NCBI GenBank assembly: GCA_020636315.1
Contig: JACJYA010000006.1
Coordinates: 353,439 to 417,438, forward strand
Direction: 5' to 3'
From: Lewinellaceae bacterium
Lineage (GTDB): Bacteria; Bacteroidota; Bacteroidia; Chitinophagales; Saprospiraceae
DNA: 64,000 nucleotides
Shown here in pieces: positions 47,610 to 57,204 of the stretch. The notes beneath the pieces are model-generated. The model searched no databases. It saw only the letters and a list, made by a program, of their open reading frames with translations, and was not told where the DNA came from. The number at the start of each line of letters is the position of its first letter. The stretch's first letter is position 1. Both the position numbers and the translations under genes were made by a program.

Positions 47610-49490
47610 ATGTTTAATGCCGTTCGAAAAGTTGAGGGCTTCCCGGATAAGAAAATAACGTCCGGCAGGGCCAAATGTTGTAGGAGAAGGATACTTCCCT
47701 TTGCTCTGAGGCAGCTTGTCGCGGCTTGTATTGGGCTCGGGCTGGCTACGCTGCCCGTGGGGCAGCTGTATAGCCAGGTAAGGCTGATGGTGGAGCCTCT
47801 GGATACCACTGCATCTTTTGTTGAACGTTTTGTATCTCCCCCTGGTGCTTTTCCCGACTCTATGGCAATGGCAGGTTTCCTGAAAGACAAAGTTGGCCAA
47901 TTGCAGCGGGAAGCTTATCTGGAGGCCTCCGTTGACAGCCTCGTGCAGCAGGACAGCAATTTTATCGCTTTCCTCCATCTGGGGCCGGCCTATGAGTGGG
48001 TGCATTTGAACGTCGATAGTATTCCGGAGCTTTTTCTCGATGCCTCGGGTTTTCGCGAAAGGCTTTACCGGGGGAAGCCATTTAGATTTGCCCAGTTGCG
48101 GCGGTTGCAGGAGCGTCTGCTGGAATATGCCGGGAACCATGGCTATCCGTTTGCCCGGGTTTGGCTGGACGACATCCGGGTGGGCAACGGGCAGGCCAGT
48201 GCCCGGCTGCGCCTGGGCCGCGGCCAGCTCATCCTGATGGAAAAACTGGAAATAGAGGGGGATGTAAAGATCAGCAATGCCTACCTGAGCAACTATCTGG
48301 GTATCCGGGAGGGGGCGCCTTACAATAACGGGCAGGTGCTGCGCATTCGCAACCGGATCCGCGAACTGCCGTTTTTACAACTTGACGAAGACCCCCAGGT
48401 TAATTTCCTGGGAGAAAGAGCAACCCTTCGGCTACTGCTCAGTAAAAAACGGGCCAGCCGTTTCGATTTCGTGATCGGGGTGTTGCCGCAGAACGCCAGC
48501 GGCCGGCAGGAGAACAACCGCAATTTGCTGGTTACCGGGACTTTTAACGGGGAACTCCAAAACCAGTTCGGCCTGGGAGAACGCATATTCGCCGCTTTCG
48601 AACAACTCAGGCCGGAAACCCAGAAACTGGACCTCGAATTCAACTATCCTTATGTGTTGGGTTTCCCTTTCGGGGCAGACTTTAGCTTTAATCTCTACAA
48701 ACGCGATACTTCCTTTCTGGACCTCGAATCCGACCTGGGCATTCAATACCTTTTCGAAGGGGGAAATTACCTGAAGGCATTCTGGAATAACCGCTCTTCT
48801 TCTCTGCTGACGGTCGATGAGAAGCGGTTGGGACAGCAACAGCAACTGCCACCTACCCTCGATGTGCGCAATGCCTATTTCGGCCTGGAGTATGCCCTGC
48901 AACGGCTCGATTACCGCTTTAACCCGCGCAAAGGATGGGCTGCTTTCCTGCGGGGCGGCGCCGGCATCAAACGCATCGAACGCAACAGCAGAATTGTAGA
49001 ACTGGGCTACGGCGAATTGTACGACACCCTTACCCTGCGCAGCTTCCAGTATAAGCTCAATGTCCGGCTGGAGGGGTATCTGCCTCTTTTTAGCCGCAGT
49101 ACCCTCAAAGCAGGCCTCCGGAGCGGGGCGATCATTGCTGAAGAGCCCGTCTTTTTCAATGAGCAGTACCGCATCGGCGGCAATCAATTGCTGCGGGGTT
49201 TTGACGAGGAGTCCATCTTTGCAACCCGTTACGGGGTGGGCACTCTGGAATACCGCCTGCTCATCGGGCAGAACTCTTACCTCTATGCATTCGGCGATTA
49301 CGCTTATGTGGAAGACAAAACCTCCACCAAAAATGTGACGGACCAGCCCTACGGTTTCGGCGCCGGCATCACCTTTGAAACGGCAGTTGGGCTTTTCGGC
49401 GTTAGCCTGGCCTACGGCAAGCGGCTGGGTAACCCCATCGACTTCAGTGCCCCAAAGGTGCACTTCGGATATGTGAGTTTGTTCAACTGA
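47610..49490 (+). CDS. BamA/TamA-related outer membrane protein
   Basis: This 626-residue Omp85-type protein is shorter than BamA. After about 28 residues comes a hydrophobic signal segment ending near LYSQ (residue 56). The middle part has POTRA-like repeats (LILMEKLEIEGDVKISNAYLSNYLGIREGAPYNNGQV). The barrel contains the loop-6-like motif RIGGNQLLRGFDEESIF with the RGF triad and ends KVHFGYVSLFN with a C-terminal aromatic-rich strand. It probably inserts or exports outer membrane proteins. The stop codon is two bases from the convergent next gene. Confidence 0.87.
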   Translation: MFNAVRKVEGFPDKKITSGRAKCCRRRILPFALRQLVAACIGLGLATLPVGQLYSQVRLMVEPLDTTASFVERFVSPPGAFPDSMAMAGFLKDKVGQLQREAYLEASVDSLVQQDSNFIAFLHLGPAYEWVHLNVDSIPELFLDASGFRERLYRGKPFRFAQLRRLQERLLEYAGNHGYPFARVWLDDIRVGNGQASARLRLGRGQLILMEKLEIEGDVKISNAYLSNYLGIREGAPYNNGQVLRIRNRIRELPFLQLDEDPQVNFLGERATLRLLLSKKRASRFDFVIGVLPQNASGRQENNRNLLVTGTFNGELQNQFGLGERIFAAFEQLRPETQKLDLEFNYPYVLGFPFGADFSFNLYKRDTSFLDLESDLGIQYLFEGGNYLKAFWNNRSSSLLTVDEKRLGQQQQLPPTLDVRNAYFGLEYALQRLDYRFNPRKGWAAFLRGGAGIKRIERNSRIVELGYGELYDTLTLRSFQYKLNVRLEGYLPLFSRSTLKAGLRSGAIIAEEPVFFNEQYRIGGNQLLRGFDEESIFATRYGVGTLEYRLLIGQNSYLYAFGDYAYVEDKTSTKNVTDQPYGFGAGITFETAVGLFGVSLAYGKRLGNPIDFSAPKVHFGYVSLFN

Positions 49491-49492
49491 AA

Positions 49493-50425
49493 TTATCGTT
49501 TCGACAACCATTCCAGCAGCTGGAACGCTCTGGACGGGTATTTCCAGACCCTGAAATACGGCGCCTGCTGTCCGCCGAACTGCCGGAAAAAACTTTCCAC
49601 TCCGGGTAGCATGCTCCCTTCAAAATCAAAGAGGAGCCCTTTGCCCGCCACGAATTGAATGCTTGCCCAGATGGCCAGTGCCGTAGCGCCCGGCATTTTC
49701 ACCTGGCTGTCAAAGCCCGTCAGTAATAGGTAAGCCGATTGTGTGTCCCAGGCGATATAAGCGCCGGCAGCAGGGTGGCCCTCCTTATTGAAACAGACAA
49801 AAGTTGTCCTGGCCTGGTGTTCGGCCAGTGCCCGGTCCATCCGGGAAAACCATTCCCAGGTGATCGGCTGGTTGACCCCCTTTTCCCGGAAGCGCTTTTC
49901 AAAAAGCCCGAATACCGGCCTGGCGTCATCAAGCTGTTTAACTTCACAAGACCGCGCCGCCTTTTTGATCTCGTTGCGAAGGCCGGAGCGAAACCCTTTC
50001 CATGCCTTTTCCGCGCCGCCCTCCAGGTTCAGCCGGTAGGTGTAAAGGGTCGTTTGGCGGTAGCCCTGCCAGTAAAAAGGCAGCCAGTTGGTGACCGACG
50101 GGTGGAATTCCTGTTTGATGGCGTGAACAGCGGGCAACTGGCTGATGAGCTCCTTATAGTACTTGTGTTCCAGGCTTAGTTTTCGGATATCAGGATGCAG
50201 GTGAGGGCCCAGATATTTGCAGAAGTAGGGCATGGCGAGGTAGCGAAAAGGCCCTTTTCGTTTCAGAAAATAAGGCATGGCGGCTACCAGTTGGCCGTTT
50301 TCCTCTACCACCGCTGCATTCCACTCCCCTCCCACACAGACGGCATCCAGATGCCAGGGCTGGGCGAAGAGGGGCACCTGGGGCGCTTGCCGGCAGTATT
50401 GGCGGTATAAGGCCTGGTCGGGCAT
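49493..50425 (-). CDS. GNAT-type acyltransferase (FemAB/BioF2-like)
   Basis: This 310-residue protein fits the FemX/BioF2 acyltransferase group with two GNAT folds. Segments ARTTFVCFNKEGHPAAGAYIAWD and ALAIWASIQFVAGKGLLFDFEGSMLPGVESFFRQFGG are the clearest. Members transfer acyl or aminoacyl groups; the substrate is unknown here. The gene is convergent with the Omp85 protein, with a 2-base gap. Confidence 0.78.
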   Translation of the reverse strand: MPDQALYRQYCRQAPQVPLFAQPWHLDAVCVGGEWNAAVVEENGQLVAAMPYFLKRKGPFRYLAMPYFCKYLGPHLHPDIRKLSLEHKYYKELISQLPAVHAIKQEFHPSVTNWLPFYWQGYRQTTLYTYRLNLEGGAEKAWKGFRSGLRNEIKKAARSCEVKQLDDARPVFGLFEKRFREKGVNQPITWEWFSRMDRALAEHQARTTFVCFNKEGHPAAGAYIAWDTQSAYLLLTGFDSQVKMPGATALAIWASIQFVAGKGLLFDFEGSMLPGVESFFRQFGGQQAPYFRVWKYPSRAFQLLEWLSKR

Positions 50426-50467
50426 AATGTGTATTTTATCGTATCCGGCGTTTTGAGTAAACCGCTA

Positions 50468-51109
50468 TTAAATTTTACGGGCAAAGAGCAGTCCATCGCG
50501 CACGGGCAACAGCACATTTTCCACTCTTTTATCCTCTTGTACTTTTTCATTAAACCGGTGGATCGAGCGGGTATCCGGGTCGCTTTCCCGTTCATCTGTC
50601 ACCACTTTACCGCTCCACAAAACATTATCGGCGATGATCAGTCCGCCGGAACGCACTTTGCCGATCACAAGGTCGTAATAAAGGGAATAATCCTGCTTGC
50701 CTGCATCGATGAAAACCATATCGAAAGGGCCTTCCAGAGAGGGGATCACCTCCCGGGCGTCACCGATGTGCAGGTGAATTTTATCTTCCAGCCTTGCCAG
50801 GCCGATGTATTTTCGGATGAAATACTCGAGTTCCGGGTTGGCTTCAATAGTGTGCAGGACGCCTCCCTTGGCCAGGCCCTGTGCCAGGCAAATGGACGCA
50901 TAGCCGGTGAAAGTGCCGATCTCCAGTATGGCCTTGGGGCACAGGAACTTGCTGAGCATGGTGAGCAACTGCCCCTGCAGGTGGCCGGACAGCATCTGGG
51001 GGGCCAGGGTTTTCAGGTGGGTTTCCCGTTCCAACTGGTGCAGGAGTGGGGGCTGAGGGGAGGTGTGCGCTTCACAATACTGGTTGATCTTTCGGATGAA
51101 ATCGTTCAT
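50468..51109 (-). CDS. Class I SAM O-methyltransferase (caffeoyl-CoA type)
   Basis: This 213-residue cytoplasmic enzyme has the SAM-binding motif ILEIGTFTGYASICLAQGL. The metal-binding part is FDMVFIDAGKQDYSLYYD and RSGGLIIADNVLWSGKV. Members of this metal-dependent family methylate catechol-like hydroxyls; the bacterial substrate is unknown, and some members modify tRNA. It lies between a permease and an acyltransferase on the same strand. Confidence 0.9.
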   Translation of the reverse strand: MNDFIRKINQYCEAHTSPQPPLLHQLERETHLKTLAPQMLSGHLQGQLLTMLSKFLCPKAILEIGTFTGYASICLAQGLAKGGVLHTIEANPELEYFIRKYIGLARLEDKIHLHIGDAREVIPSLEGPFDMVFIDAGKQDYSLYYDLVIGKVRSGGLIIADNVLWSGKVVTDERESDPDTRSIHRFNEKVQEDKRVENVLLPVRDGLLFARKI

Positions 51110-51142
51110 TGGGTCGGATTTAACTTCCCAGCTAAGTGGTAA

Positions 51143-51922
51143 TTAAGAAATAAAAAACCGGTGGAGGTTGAACAGCTTGATGATCGCCAGGACAACCACC
51201 AGGATCAGCAGGCGGTGGGCCCATACATTGGCCTTTTGGTAGCGCGAGGCGTAATGCGCCGTAAAATACCCTCCGGCGGTTTGTCCGGCTGCCATGATAA
51301 GGCCTATCCTCCAGTCTATGAGGCCCTGGCTCTGGAAGATCAGGATCACCAGAAAGGTATAGGCTCCGACAACGAAGATCTTTACAGCATTGGCGTCGAT
51401 CAGGCTGTAGTGGGCATACAGGACCATTACCGCCAGGAAGAAAACCCCCATGCCCATCTGAATGAAACCACCGTAGAAACCAAGCGCCAGGTAGAGTGGT
51501 ATGGCGATCCAGGGGTTGGTCTTCCGGTCGAGGTCGGTGCTGCGCAGCCAGCGGCTGGGTTTTATCAGAATGACGAAAAGCATGACAACCATGAGGAAGC
51601 GGAAGACGTTCTTAAACTCCTCGTTGCTCACGTTGACAGCTACGATCACTCCAATGACTGCACCGAGGATATTGAGTGAGATGGGCAGCCAGCTTCTGCC
51701 GATGTTTAGTTTGCCATTTCGCCAGAAGGCGACCGTTCCGGCAGCGCTTTGGGTGAAGATCCCGATGCGGTTGGTGCCATTGGCGAGGTTGCCCGGCAGG
51801 CCGATCAGTTCGGTGAGAATGGTCAGTGTAATGGCTGAACCATTACCTGCCAGGGTGTTGATGCTTCCGGCCAGCGCGCTGCCCAGTACCGCAATGAGAT
51901 AGTGATACCATTCCAACTGCAT
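51143..51922 (-). CDS. TauE/SafE-family permease
   Basis: This membrane protein of 259 residues has about eight hydrophobic segments and the family repeats (ALAGSINTLAGNGSAITLTIL, YLALGFYGGFIQMGMGVFFLA). The family exports sulfite or organosulfur compounds in characterised cases. The cargo here is unknown. A TATCTTTG element lies just upstream of its start. Confidence 0.88.
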   Translation of the reverse strand: MQLEWYHYLIAVLGSALAGSINTLAGNGSAITLTILTELIGLPGNLANGTNRIGIFTQSAAGTVAFWRNGKLNIGRSWLPISLNILGAVIGVIVAVNVSNEEFKNVFRFLMVVMLFVILIKPSRWLRSTDLDRKTNPWIAIPLYLALGFYGGFIQMGMGVFFLAVMVLYAHYSLIDANAVKIFVVGAYTFLVILIFQSQGLIDWRIGLIMAAGQTAGGYFTAHYASRYQKANVWAHRLLILVVVLAIIKLFNLHRFFIS

Positions 51923-51942
51923 GGTGTGTTGTGTTTGGAGGG

Positions 51943-51950
51943 CAAAGATA
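51943..51950 (-). promoter_or_regulatory. -7 element TATCTTTG of the TauE-family gene
   Basis: TATCTTTG on the minus strand lies 20 bases upstream of the ATG at 51922. The spacing suits a very short leader. No -33 TTG is seen at 19-21 bases. Confidence 0.45.
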
Positions 51951-51967
51951 GTCAGGCAGGATGAATA

Positions 51968-52630
51968 TTACTGTACATTGCAGCGTACCAGCCGCATTTC
52001 GATATCCAGGGGTTGATCGTGAAAGAAACTGGTGTACTGGATCAGCCCGATGCCTTTGGCGTAGAAATCTGACTGGTGGCGGCTGTTTCCCCCGGTTTTT
52101 ATGTCTTCGGAGGAGGCGAGGTAGAATGTCCGCCGGTATTCAAGTGCATCGAAGGTTCCATAGGGGACTTCTATTCCTTCCGCCAGTTTGATGCAAACAT
52201 CACCTGACTGAGCGCCTTCAGGAAGAAGGCCGTCAGGAAGGTCAATGGTATCTCCGGTTAAGGCGGTGCTGAATAGCAGGTGCCCTTCCGGGTCCATGGC
52301 TTCCGGCCCCGAGCAACGCAATACTGTACGGTATTCCTGGCCCAGCCTCGACCCTTCCAGGATGAAATAATCGGAACGGCCGATGAGGGTATCTTTCAGA
52401 ACGTAAATGCTGTCTCGTTTGTGCAGGGGGGTTACTTCGCCTGTTTCCAGGTTGACACTGTAGCTCTCGTAAACCCAATAATTGCCTGGTTGCAACTGGA
52501 GGTAAGCTGCAGCGTCTTCATATCCGGGCTCCACCCAATCATCTTCCACTGGAGTGTCCAGTTTTTCCTGGCTGCAGGATAACATGGAGCCGATAGCAAA
52601 GAGCACAACAAAACCGGCGTTAATTCTCAT
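51968..52630 (-). CDS. Lipoprotein of unknown function
   Basis: This 220-residue protein has a lipoprotein signal with the lipobox MLSC at 16-19. The mature part has YLQLQPGNYWVYESYSVN and later SDFYAKGIGLIQYTSFF, a pattern seen in many Bacteroidota lipoproteins with a beta-sandwich that are annotated only as hypothetical. No catalytic motif is seen. Confidence 0.78.
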   Translation of the reverse strand: MRINAGFVVLFAIGSMLSCSQEKLDTPVEDDWVEPGYEDAAAYLQLQPGNYWVYESYSVNLETGEVTPLHKRDSIYVLKDTLIGRSDYFILEGSRLGQEYRTVLRCSGPEAMDPEGHLLFSTALTGDTIDLPDGLLPEGAQSGDVCIKLAEGIEVPYGTFDALEYRRTFYLASSEDIKTGGNSRHQSDFYAKGIGLIQYTSFFHDQPLDIEMRLVRCNVQ

Positions 52631-52929
52631 AGATAAAAATATAGAATTTCATCCTCCCCAATTTTCAGGAATGCTGCCTGTTGGAAACCTGCCCACAGGG
52701 TGTCCGGCGTAAGCACCCAAAAGATAAAAACTGATGAGGCGCCCGGGGAGTTTAAATCAACCTCAAAAATAACAGCTATTCTTTTGTTTTTAAACTATTT
52801 ATCCCATAAGAGCGCTTTTCCGACAAATGGCCTGCGCCTATTCCGAATAATAGCATGCTCCGGTGAGCATTTGCCTCTGTATCCTGTTGTATAGGTGAAC
52901 CAGAAATTTGATAATCAATTAAATACATT

Positions 52930-53220
52930 ATGATTAATGACAATAGCCGAATAGCAACCGTTGACCATGAAGCCATACAAAGCTGGGCGGAAGCGCGGGA
53001 AGCCCGCCCGGCCCGGCTCAGCCGCTTCGAGGACGAACAAGTGCCGGGGCGCATTAAGTTTCGCTTCCCGGGAGATGATTACCCTGACGAGGAGGGGCTT
53101 TCATGGGATGAATTTTTTGACATTTTCGACCGGGAGCGCCTGGAGTTTGTCTTCGAAGATATAGCCGACGAGGCAGTTGAAAATGGCAACCTTTACCAGT
53201 TTCGCCCCCGGGAATATTGA
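52930..53220 (+). CDS. Small acidic protein of unknown function
   Basis: This 96-residue protein has VDHEAIQSWAEAREARPARL, then IKFRFPGDDYPDEEGLSWDEFFDIFDRERLEFVFED. The pattern (DHE-IxxWAEAR, then a WDEFF-x-F block) resembles a small, widely spread family that databases often mislabel as glucan-branching protein. The function is unknown. It is convergent with the next gene, 17 bases apart. The 299 bases before it hold no recognised signal. Confidence 0.75.
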   Translation: MINDNSRIATVDHEAIQSWAEAREARPARLSRFEDEQVPGRIKFRFPGDDYPDEEGLSWDEFFDIFDRERLEFVFEDIADEAVENGNLYQFRPREY

Positions 53221-53237
53221 TGGCGGAAGGGAAGCCG

Positions 53238-54533
53238 TTAGCCTTGCTGCAGCCACTCTCCGATGAGTTGTATGGAATCCAGCATATTGCCGCAGATCTT
53301 TTCTACGAACCGGCCGTTCAGCTGTTGTTCAGAATATTCCTCCCGGGCGAGTTTCAGTGCTTCTTCCCCGTCGAAATCGACGTAGGACATCCGGGCGGTG
53401 AGCTCGTCGGAAGGGCGGCCGAAGTCGTAGCTGGGAAGCAGAGCCACGCCGGTATCTTCCAGCAACTGCTCACACAATTGATGGCTGTTCAGGATGCCCC
53501 GGTGAATGAGCTGCTCTTTGTAAAATGAAAAGTTGGGGAAAAGGTAAAAGCCCCCCTGGGGTTTGGGCGCAAAGATATGCAGTTCGCTCAGTTTGGCATG
53601 AAGCGTGCGGCCGACTATCCGCAGAATGCGGCGGGCGTCCTTCAGATACCGGTTGATGGCTGGGTTTTCTTTGAAGGCCTCTACGGCCGCATATTGGATC
53701 GGGGCGCTGGTAGAGGTAAAGGTTTCACTTGCGACAATGGCCATAGCGTCGAGCAGCCAGCGGAGAGACTCCGGGAAAATGAACATGCCGAGGCGCCACC
53801 CTCCGGCGCCGCACCACTTTGAAATGCCGCTGCTGATGATGGTTCCTTCCGGGTAGAAGCGTGCGATGCTGACGTGCTGCCCGGCGTGGTGAAGTTCGCC
53901 ATAGATCTCGTCAGACAAAAGAATAACTTTGTACTTACGGGCGATGTCCGCCAGTTTTTTGAGCTGGGCTGTTGTGTAAGTCGCTCCGGTAGGATTTGCC
54001 GGATAATTGAGCACGACAATCCGGGGCCGCTCCGGGTCCACGGCACAGATGGACTCCAGCTCTTCGGGAGTAAGCCGCCAGTCGTTTTCCTGGTGGGTTT
54101 TCACCCAATTGACCCGGCGGCCGATGATGACGGCCTGAGGTGAGTAGGATACCCAACTAGGAGTTGGGATCACGAGGTCACCGTAATAGACCAGTTGAAG
54201 GAGAAAAAGCAGTTCTTTGGAACCAGGGCCGATCAGCACATCCTCGGCAGTGCGATTAATGCCCTGTCGGGATTCATAATACTTCGCAATGGCCTCTCTC
54301 AATTCGAAAAGCCCTTTTACTGCCAGATAATCCTTTTCGTGCGCATGCCGGCGCAGGCTTTCCACTACCGGTTCCGGTACGGGAAAAGGGGATTGGCCGA
54401 ACCCCAGGCGGTGGACTTTCTTGCCCTGTTGCTGAAGTTCCCGGGATTTTTCGTTAATCGCCAGGGTGGCTGACTTTTTCAGCCCCCGGATGTTGAGGTT
54501 GAGGTCTATGCGGATATTCTGCTGCTTGGCCAT
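53238..54533 (-). CDS. Class I/II PLP-dependent aminotransferase
   Basis: This 431-residue enzyme begins at the ATG at 54533 (MAKQQNIRIDLN). PLP contacts are N180 (NYPANPTG), D208 and Y211 (LLSDEIYGEL), K239 (GISKWCGAGGWRLG) and R247. It transfers amino groups between amino and keto acids. The substrate is unclear. The open frame back to 54680 adds residues without family likeness. Confidence 0.9.
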   Translation of the reverse strand: MAKQQNIRIDLNLNIRGLKKSATLAINEKSRELQQQGKKVHRLGFGQSPFPVPEPVVESLRRHAHEKDYLAVKGLFELREAIAKYYESRQGINRTAEDVLIGPGSKELLFLLQLVYYGDLVIPTPSWVSYSPQAVIIGRRVNWVKTHQENDWRLTPEELESICAVDPERPRIVVLNYPANPTGATYTTAQLKKLADIARKYKVILLSDEIYGELHHAGQHVSIARFYPEGTIISSGISKWCGAGGWRLGMFIFPESLRWLLDAMAIVASETFTSTSAPIQYAAVEAFKENPAINRYLKDARRILRIVGRTLHAKLSELHIFAPKPQGGFYLFPNFSFYKEQLIHRGILNSHQLCEQLLEDTGVALLPSYDFGRPSDELTARMSYVDFDGEEALKLAREEYSEQQLNGRFVEKICGNMLDSIQLIGEWLQQG

Positions 54534-54597
54534 GGAAGAGGGATTTTGTACTGAACAGGAAATGGCTCCATTATACCGAATGGAGCGGTAAAATCCA

Positions 54598-54792
54598 CTA
54601 CTCTCCAGCCTGAATCCGCATTTTCTCCTTGAAAGCAGCCTTGAGGATCTCATTTCGGCGGCGAACGGAGGGTTTGGCATATTCCCTGCGTTTACGCAGC
54701 TCCTTGATCAGGCCTGTGTTTTGAAACTTGCGCTTATAGCGTTTCAGGGCCCGGTCAATGTTTTCGCCTTCTTTTACTTCAATAATCAACAT
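54598..54792 (-). CDS. rpsU: 30S ribosomal protein bS21
   Basis: The 64-residue basic protein reads MLIIEVKEGENIDRALKRY at the start and RREYAKPSVRRRNEIL in the middle, both typical of bS21. The ATG at 54792 is preceded by TAAAGCTCTTTTT, with no AGGAG-like sequence. This is notable because rpsU of some Bacteroidota is known to carry a strong Shine-Dalgarno for autoregulation. It lies 66 bases after the KamA-like gene. Confidence 0.95.
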   Translation of the reverse strand: MLIIEVKEGENIDRALKRYKRKFQNTGLIKELRKRREYAKPSVRRRNEILKAAFKEKMRIQAGE

Positions 54793-54858
54793 AAAAAGAG
54801 CTTTAATTATCAAAGCAAGTTATCAAAAACCAGGCAATTTTGGAAGGCCTGCTGCATC

Positions 54859-56226
54859 TCAATAATCAATCTGGCTTTCCTCCAGCACGTGCCGGTGGGT
54901 CTGCCTCGGTTGCGGCTTTGGTTTGCGGGATAAAGGATACTCATTTTCGAAAAAGAATTGCCGCTTACCGAAAGCCGGGTACAGATCGTCCAGCCAGATG
55001 GCGTTGGGGTCATACCGGGCAAAGAAGGGCCTGGACACCCAATCCGGGTTGCGCCCTTGAAGGAACTGCAGGGTGAACACCTTTTCACCGGCGACTTCGC
55101 CGATGCCCAGTACCTGTACTTTACCTGGCCCGGCAGACATGGACGGGCCGCGTACGGTGCGGGCTATTCCACTAACTTTCTGGTAGGCCTCTCTGAATAT
55201 TCTCCATGCCCGGGCCAGTTTGACCGCGAAATAGTGCTGGGCGCCGGTGTCACGGGCGACGAACATGTAATAGGGAATGCATCCCAGCTCCACCTGCTTT
55301 TGCCACATGGTTGACCAGTCTTCAGGACGGTCGTTGATGTTGCGCATAACCGGAGACTGGGTACGGATGACGGCGCCGGTGTTGCGCACCCGGCGGATCG
55401 CGTTTTCCACGATCCCGGTCTGAAGTTCATTCGGATGGTTGAAGTGCGCCATAAACGCCACGTGTATTCCTGACTTCTCCGCTTTTTCGAAAAGGGCCAT
55501 CAGTTCGTCTGCATCATCATCGTTTACGAATCGCTGGGGCCAGTAACTCAGGGCTTTGGTGCCGAACCGAATGGTTTTGAGGTTCGGGAGCTTTGCTTCG
55601 ATAAGGGCTTCGAGGTATTGTTTTAAAATTTTCGTTTTCATGATAAGGGGGTCGCCACCGGTAAACAGCACATCGGTTACCTGAGGGTTGGCGCGCAGGT
55701 AACGAATGATCAGTTCTGTATCACGCATGGCGAACTTCAGCTCGTTCATTCCAACAAACTGGGGCCAGCGGAAGCAGAAGGTGCAATAAGCATGGCACGT
55801 CTGCCCCTGGCTGGGAAAGAAAAGCATGGTTTCCCGGTATTTGTGCTGTACTCCGGTGAGCTTGACATCTCCAATGAGGGGCACGTTGTGTGCGAGCTGC
55901 CCGGCGGGATGCGGGTTGAGCTCCATCCTGATCTTATTGGCGATGATCTTGAGTTCCGGCTTCCTTGCTCCGCTTTTTATGGCTTTGGCCATTTCCTCAT
56001 AGTGTTTCGGCTGAAGCATCTCCTTTTGGGGGAAAGTAAGGACATAGATGGGGTCTTCCCGGTAGTTATCCCAATCAATCAATTGATCTACGACGTAATT
56101 ATTGGCCTTGAACGGCAATACGTTGCCCACTACTTCGATATCAAAAAGTTCTTCTTCACTCAGGCGGTTTTTGATCTGTAGTATTTCGCGAAAGTTTCGG
56201 AGAGTATAAGATTGGTATCCTTTCAT
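54859..56226 (-). CDS. KamA-family radical SAM aminomutase-like protein
   Basis: This 455-residue protein resembles lysine 2,3-aminomutase. The radical SAM motif CHAYCTFC has C144, C148 and C151. Other blocks are DVLFTGGDPLIMK and HNVPLIGDVKLTGVQHKYRETMLFF. True lysine 2,3-aminomutases need PLP as well; I cannot confirm the PLP lysine. Distant KamA relatives have other roles, so the substrate is open. Confidence 0.87.
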   Translation of the reverse strand: MKGYQSYTLRNFREILQIKNRLSEEELFDIEVVGNVLPFKANNYVVDQLIDWDNYREDPIYVLTFPQKEMLQPKHYEEMAKAIKSGARKPELKIIANKIRMELNPHPAGQLAHNVPLIGDVKLTGVQHKYRETMLFFPSQGQTCHAYCTFCFRWPQFVGMNELKFAMRDTELIIRYLRANPQVTDVLFTGGDPLIMKTKILKQYLEALIEAKLPNLKTIRFGTKALSYWPQRFVNDDDADELMALFEKAEKSGIHVAFMAHFNHPNELQTGIVENAIRRVRNTGAVIRTQSPVMRNINDRPEDWSTMWQKQVELGCIPYYMFVARDTGAQHYFAVKLARAWRIFREAYQKVSGIARTVRGPSMSAGPGKVQVLGIGEVAGEKVFTLQFLQGRNPDWVSRPFFARYDPNAIWLDDLYPAFGKRQFFFENEYPLSRKPKPQPRQTHRHVLEESQIDY

Positions 56227-56641
56227 TTTTTATACTGAGATTTATAGGTTTAAAATAATTTATCTTATTGGGGCCGGGCCCATTTTACCAGGGGCTCTGA
56301 GGGTGGAACGCCTGCCGGTACAGCACATTCATCAGAGTCGGCAACATACTGTTGAAAATAGTTTTTACAGGAACAATAAAATTGCGTCTTAAATTAAAAC
56401 ACGGGTTTTGAATGCTAAGTTGCAGGGCCGGGAGGATACCTGCGGCTGAAAAATTGTCCGGAAAAGGAGCGAAAAGAGCCGCTTATCCGGAAGGCAGGCA
56501 CACTCGGGATATGTTCAAAGCTGCTGAACTTTGCCGCAAATGGAAACGCATCTTTTCCCGGGGTACGGTGTGTAAGATAAGAAATATTTTCTATAGAAAC
56601 TACTTGATTGGAGTCAAATGCCCAATATTGAATTCAGGCAG
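56227..56641. other. Intergenic region between marR and the KamA-like gene
   Basis: In 415 bases I see no consensus promoter, hairpin or RNA gene. A 77-codon plus-strand frame (56412-56645) has neither domain features nor a start signal and is judged non-coding. Confidence 0.5.
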
Positions 56642-57100
56642 CTAGGAAAGCTCTTCGGCGTTCTCTTCACTGGTATCGATATTGAGGATATCGTTGATGG
56701 CGTGGAAGGCATCGGTGAGTTTTTGGAGCTCTTCCTTGGACAGTGATTCCAGTTTATCAGAGATCTGATGGTGGAGAGGATAGGGGGTGGACTCCAGTAT
56801 TTTCGCGCCTTTAGCGGTCAGGGTAATGAGGCTTACCCGCCTGTCGTTCAGGCGGGGTAGTTTGGCGATCATGCCTTTTTTTTCCAGCCGGCTGATGATG
56901 CCCGTTACGGTACTGGCGTTGAGCTTTAGGAAATCCTTGATGGCTTTGTGAGAAGCCTGGTAATTGGCCTGGCCTTTCAGGAAAGTCAAGGCAAGGAGTT
57001 GAGGGATGCTGATCCCGTGCTCTTTTTCCAGCCGCTTGCTTTCCAGGTTCACTGCCCTGGAAATCTTCCGAATGTTGATAAGGATTTCAGCGTAGTTCAT
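56642..57100 (-). CDS. MarR-family transcriptional regulator
   Basis: This 152-residue winged-helix protein has QLLALTFLKGQANYQASHKAIKDFLKLNASTVTGIISRLEKKGMIAKLPRLNDRRVSLITLTAKGAKIL in segments, the helix-turn-helix and wing (DRR) of MarR. It should bind DNA as a dimer and respond to small molecules. Its target is unknown. The neighbours are on the same strand but separated by a terminator (upstream) and a long gap (downstream). Confidence 0.9.
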   Translation of the reverse strand: MNYAEILINIRKISRAVNLESKRLEKEHGISIPQLLALTFLKGQANYQASHKAIKDFLKLNASTVTGIISRLEKKGMIAKLPRLNDRRVSLITLTAKGAKILESTPYPLHHQISDKLESLSKEELQKLTDAFHAINDILNIDTSEENAEELS

Positions 57101-57150
57101 TTACAAAATGGCTAGAAGCGAATAATCTGATAAAGATAAGCACAAAACAA

Positions 57151-57188
57151 AAACGCCGGAATAGCTGGATGCATATTCCGGCGTTTTT
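57151..57188 (-). terminator. Bidirectional-looking terminator after the TraR/DksA-like gene
   Basis: AACGCCGGAATA and TATTCCGGCGTT form a 12-base stem with a 10-base loop. T-runs lie on both sides. On the minus strand it follows the TraR/DksA-like gene, which stops at 57205. Confidence 0.85.
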
Positions 57189-57204
57189 TTCGGGAGGATA
57201 AATT

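Noticed and set aside
56412..56645. 77-codon plus-strand frame in the gap between the marR and KamA-like genes
   Set aside because: No promoter and no recognisable domain; basic and cysteine-containing composition as expected of random frames.
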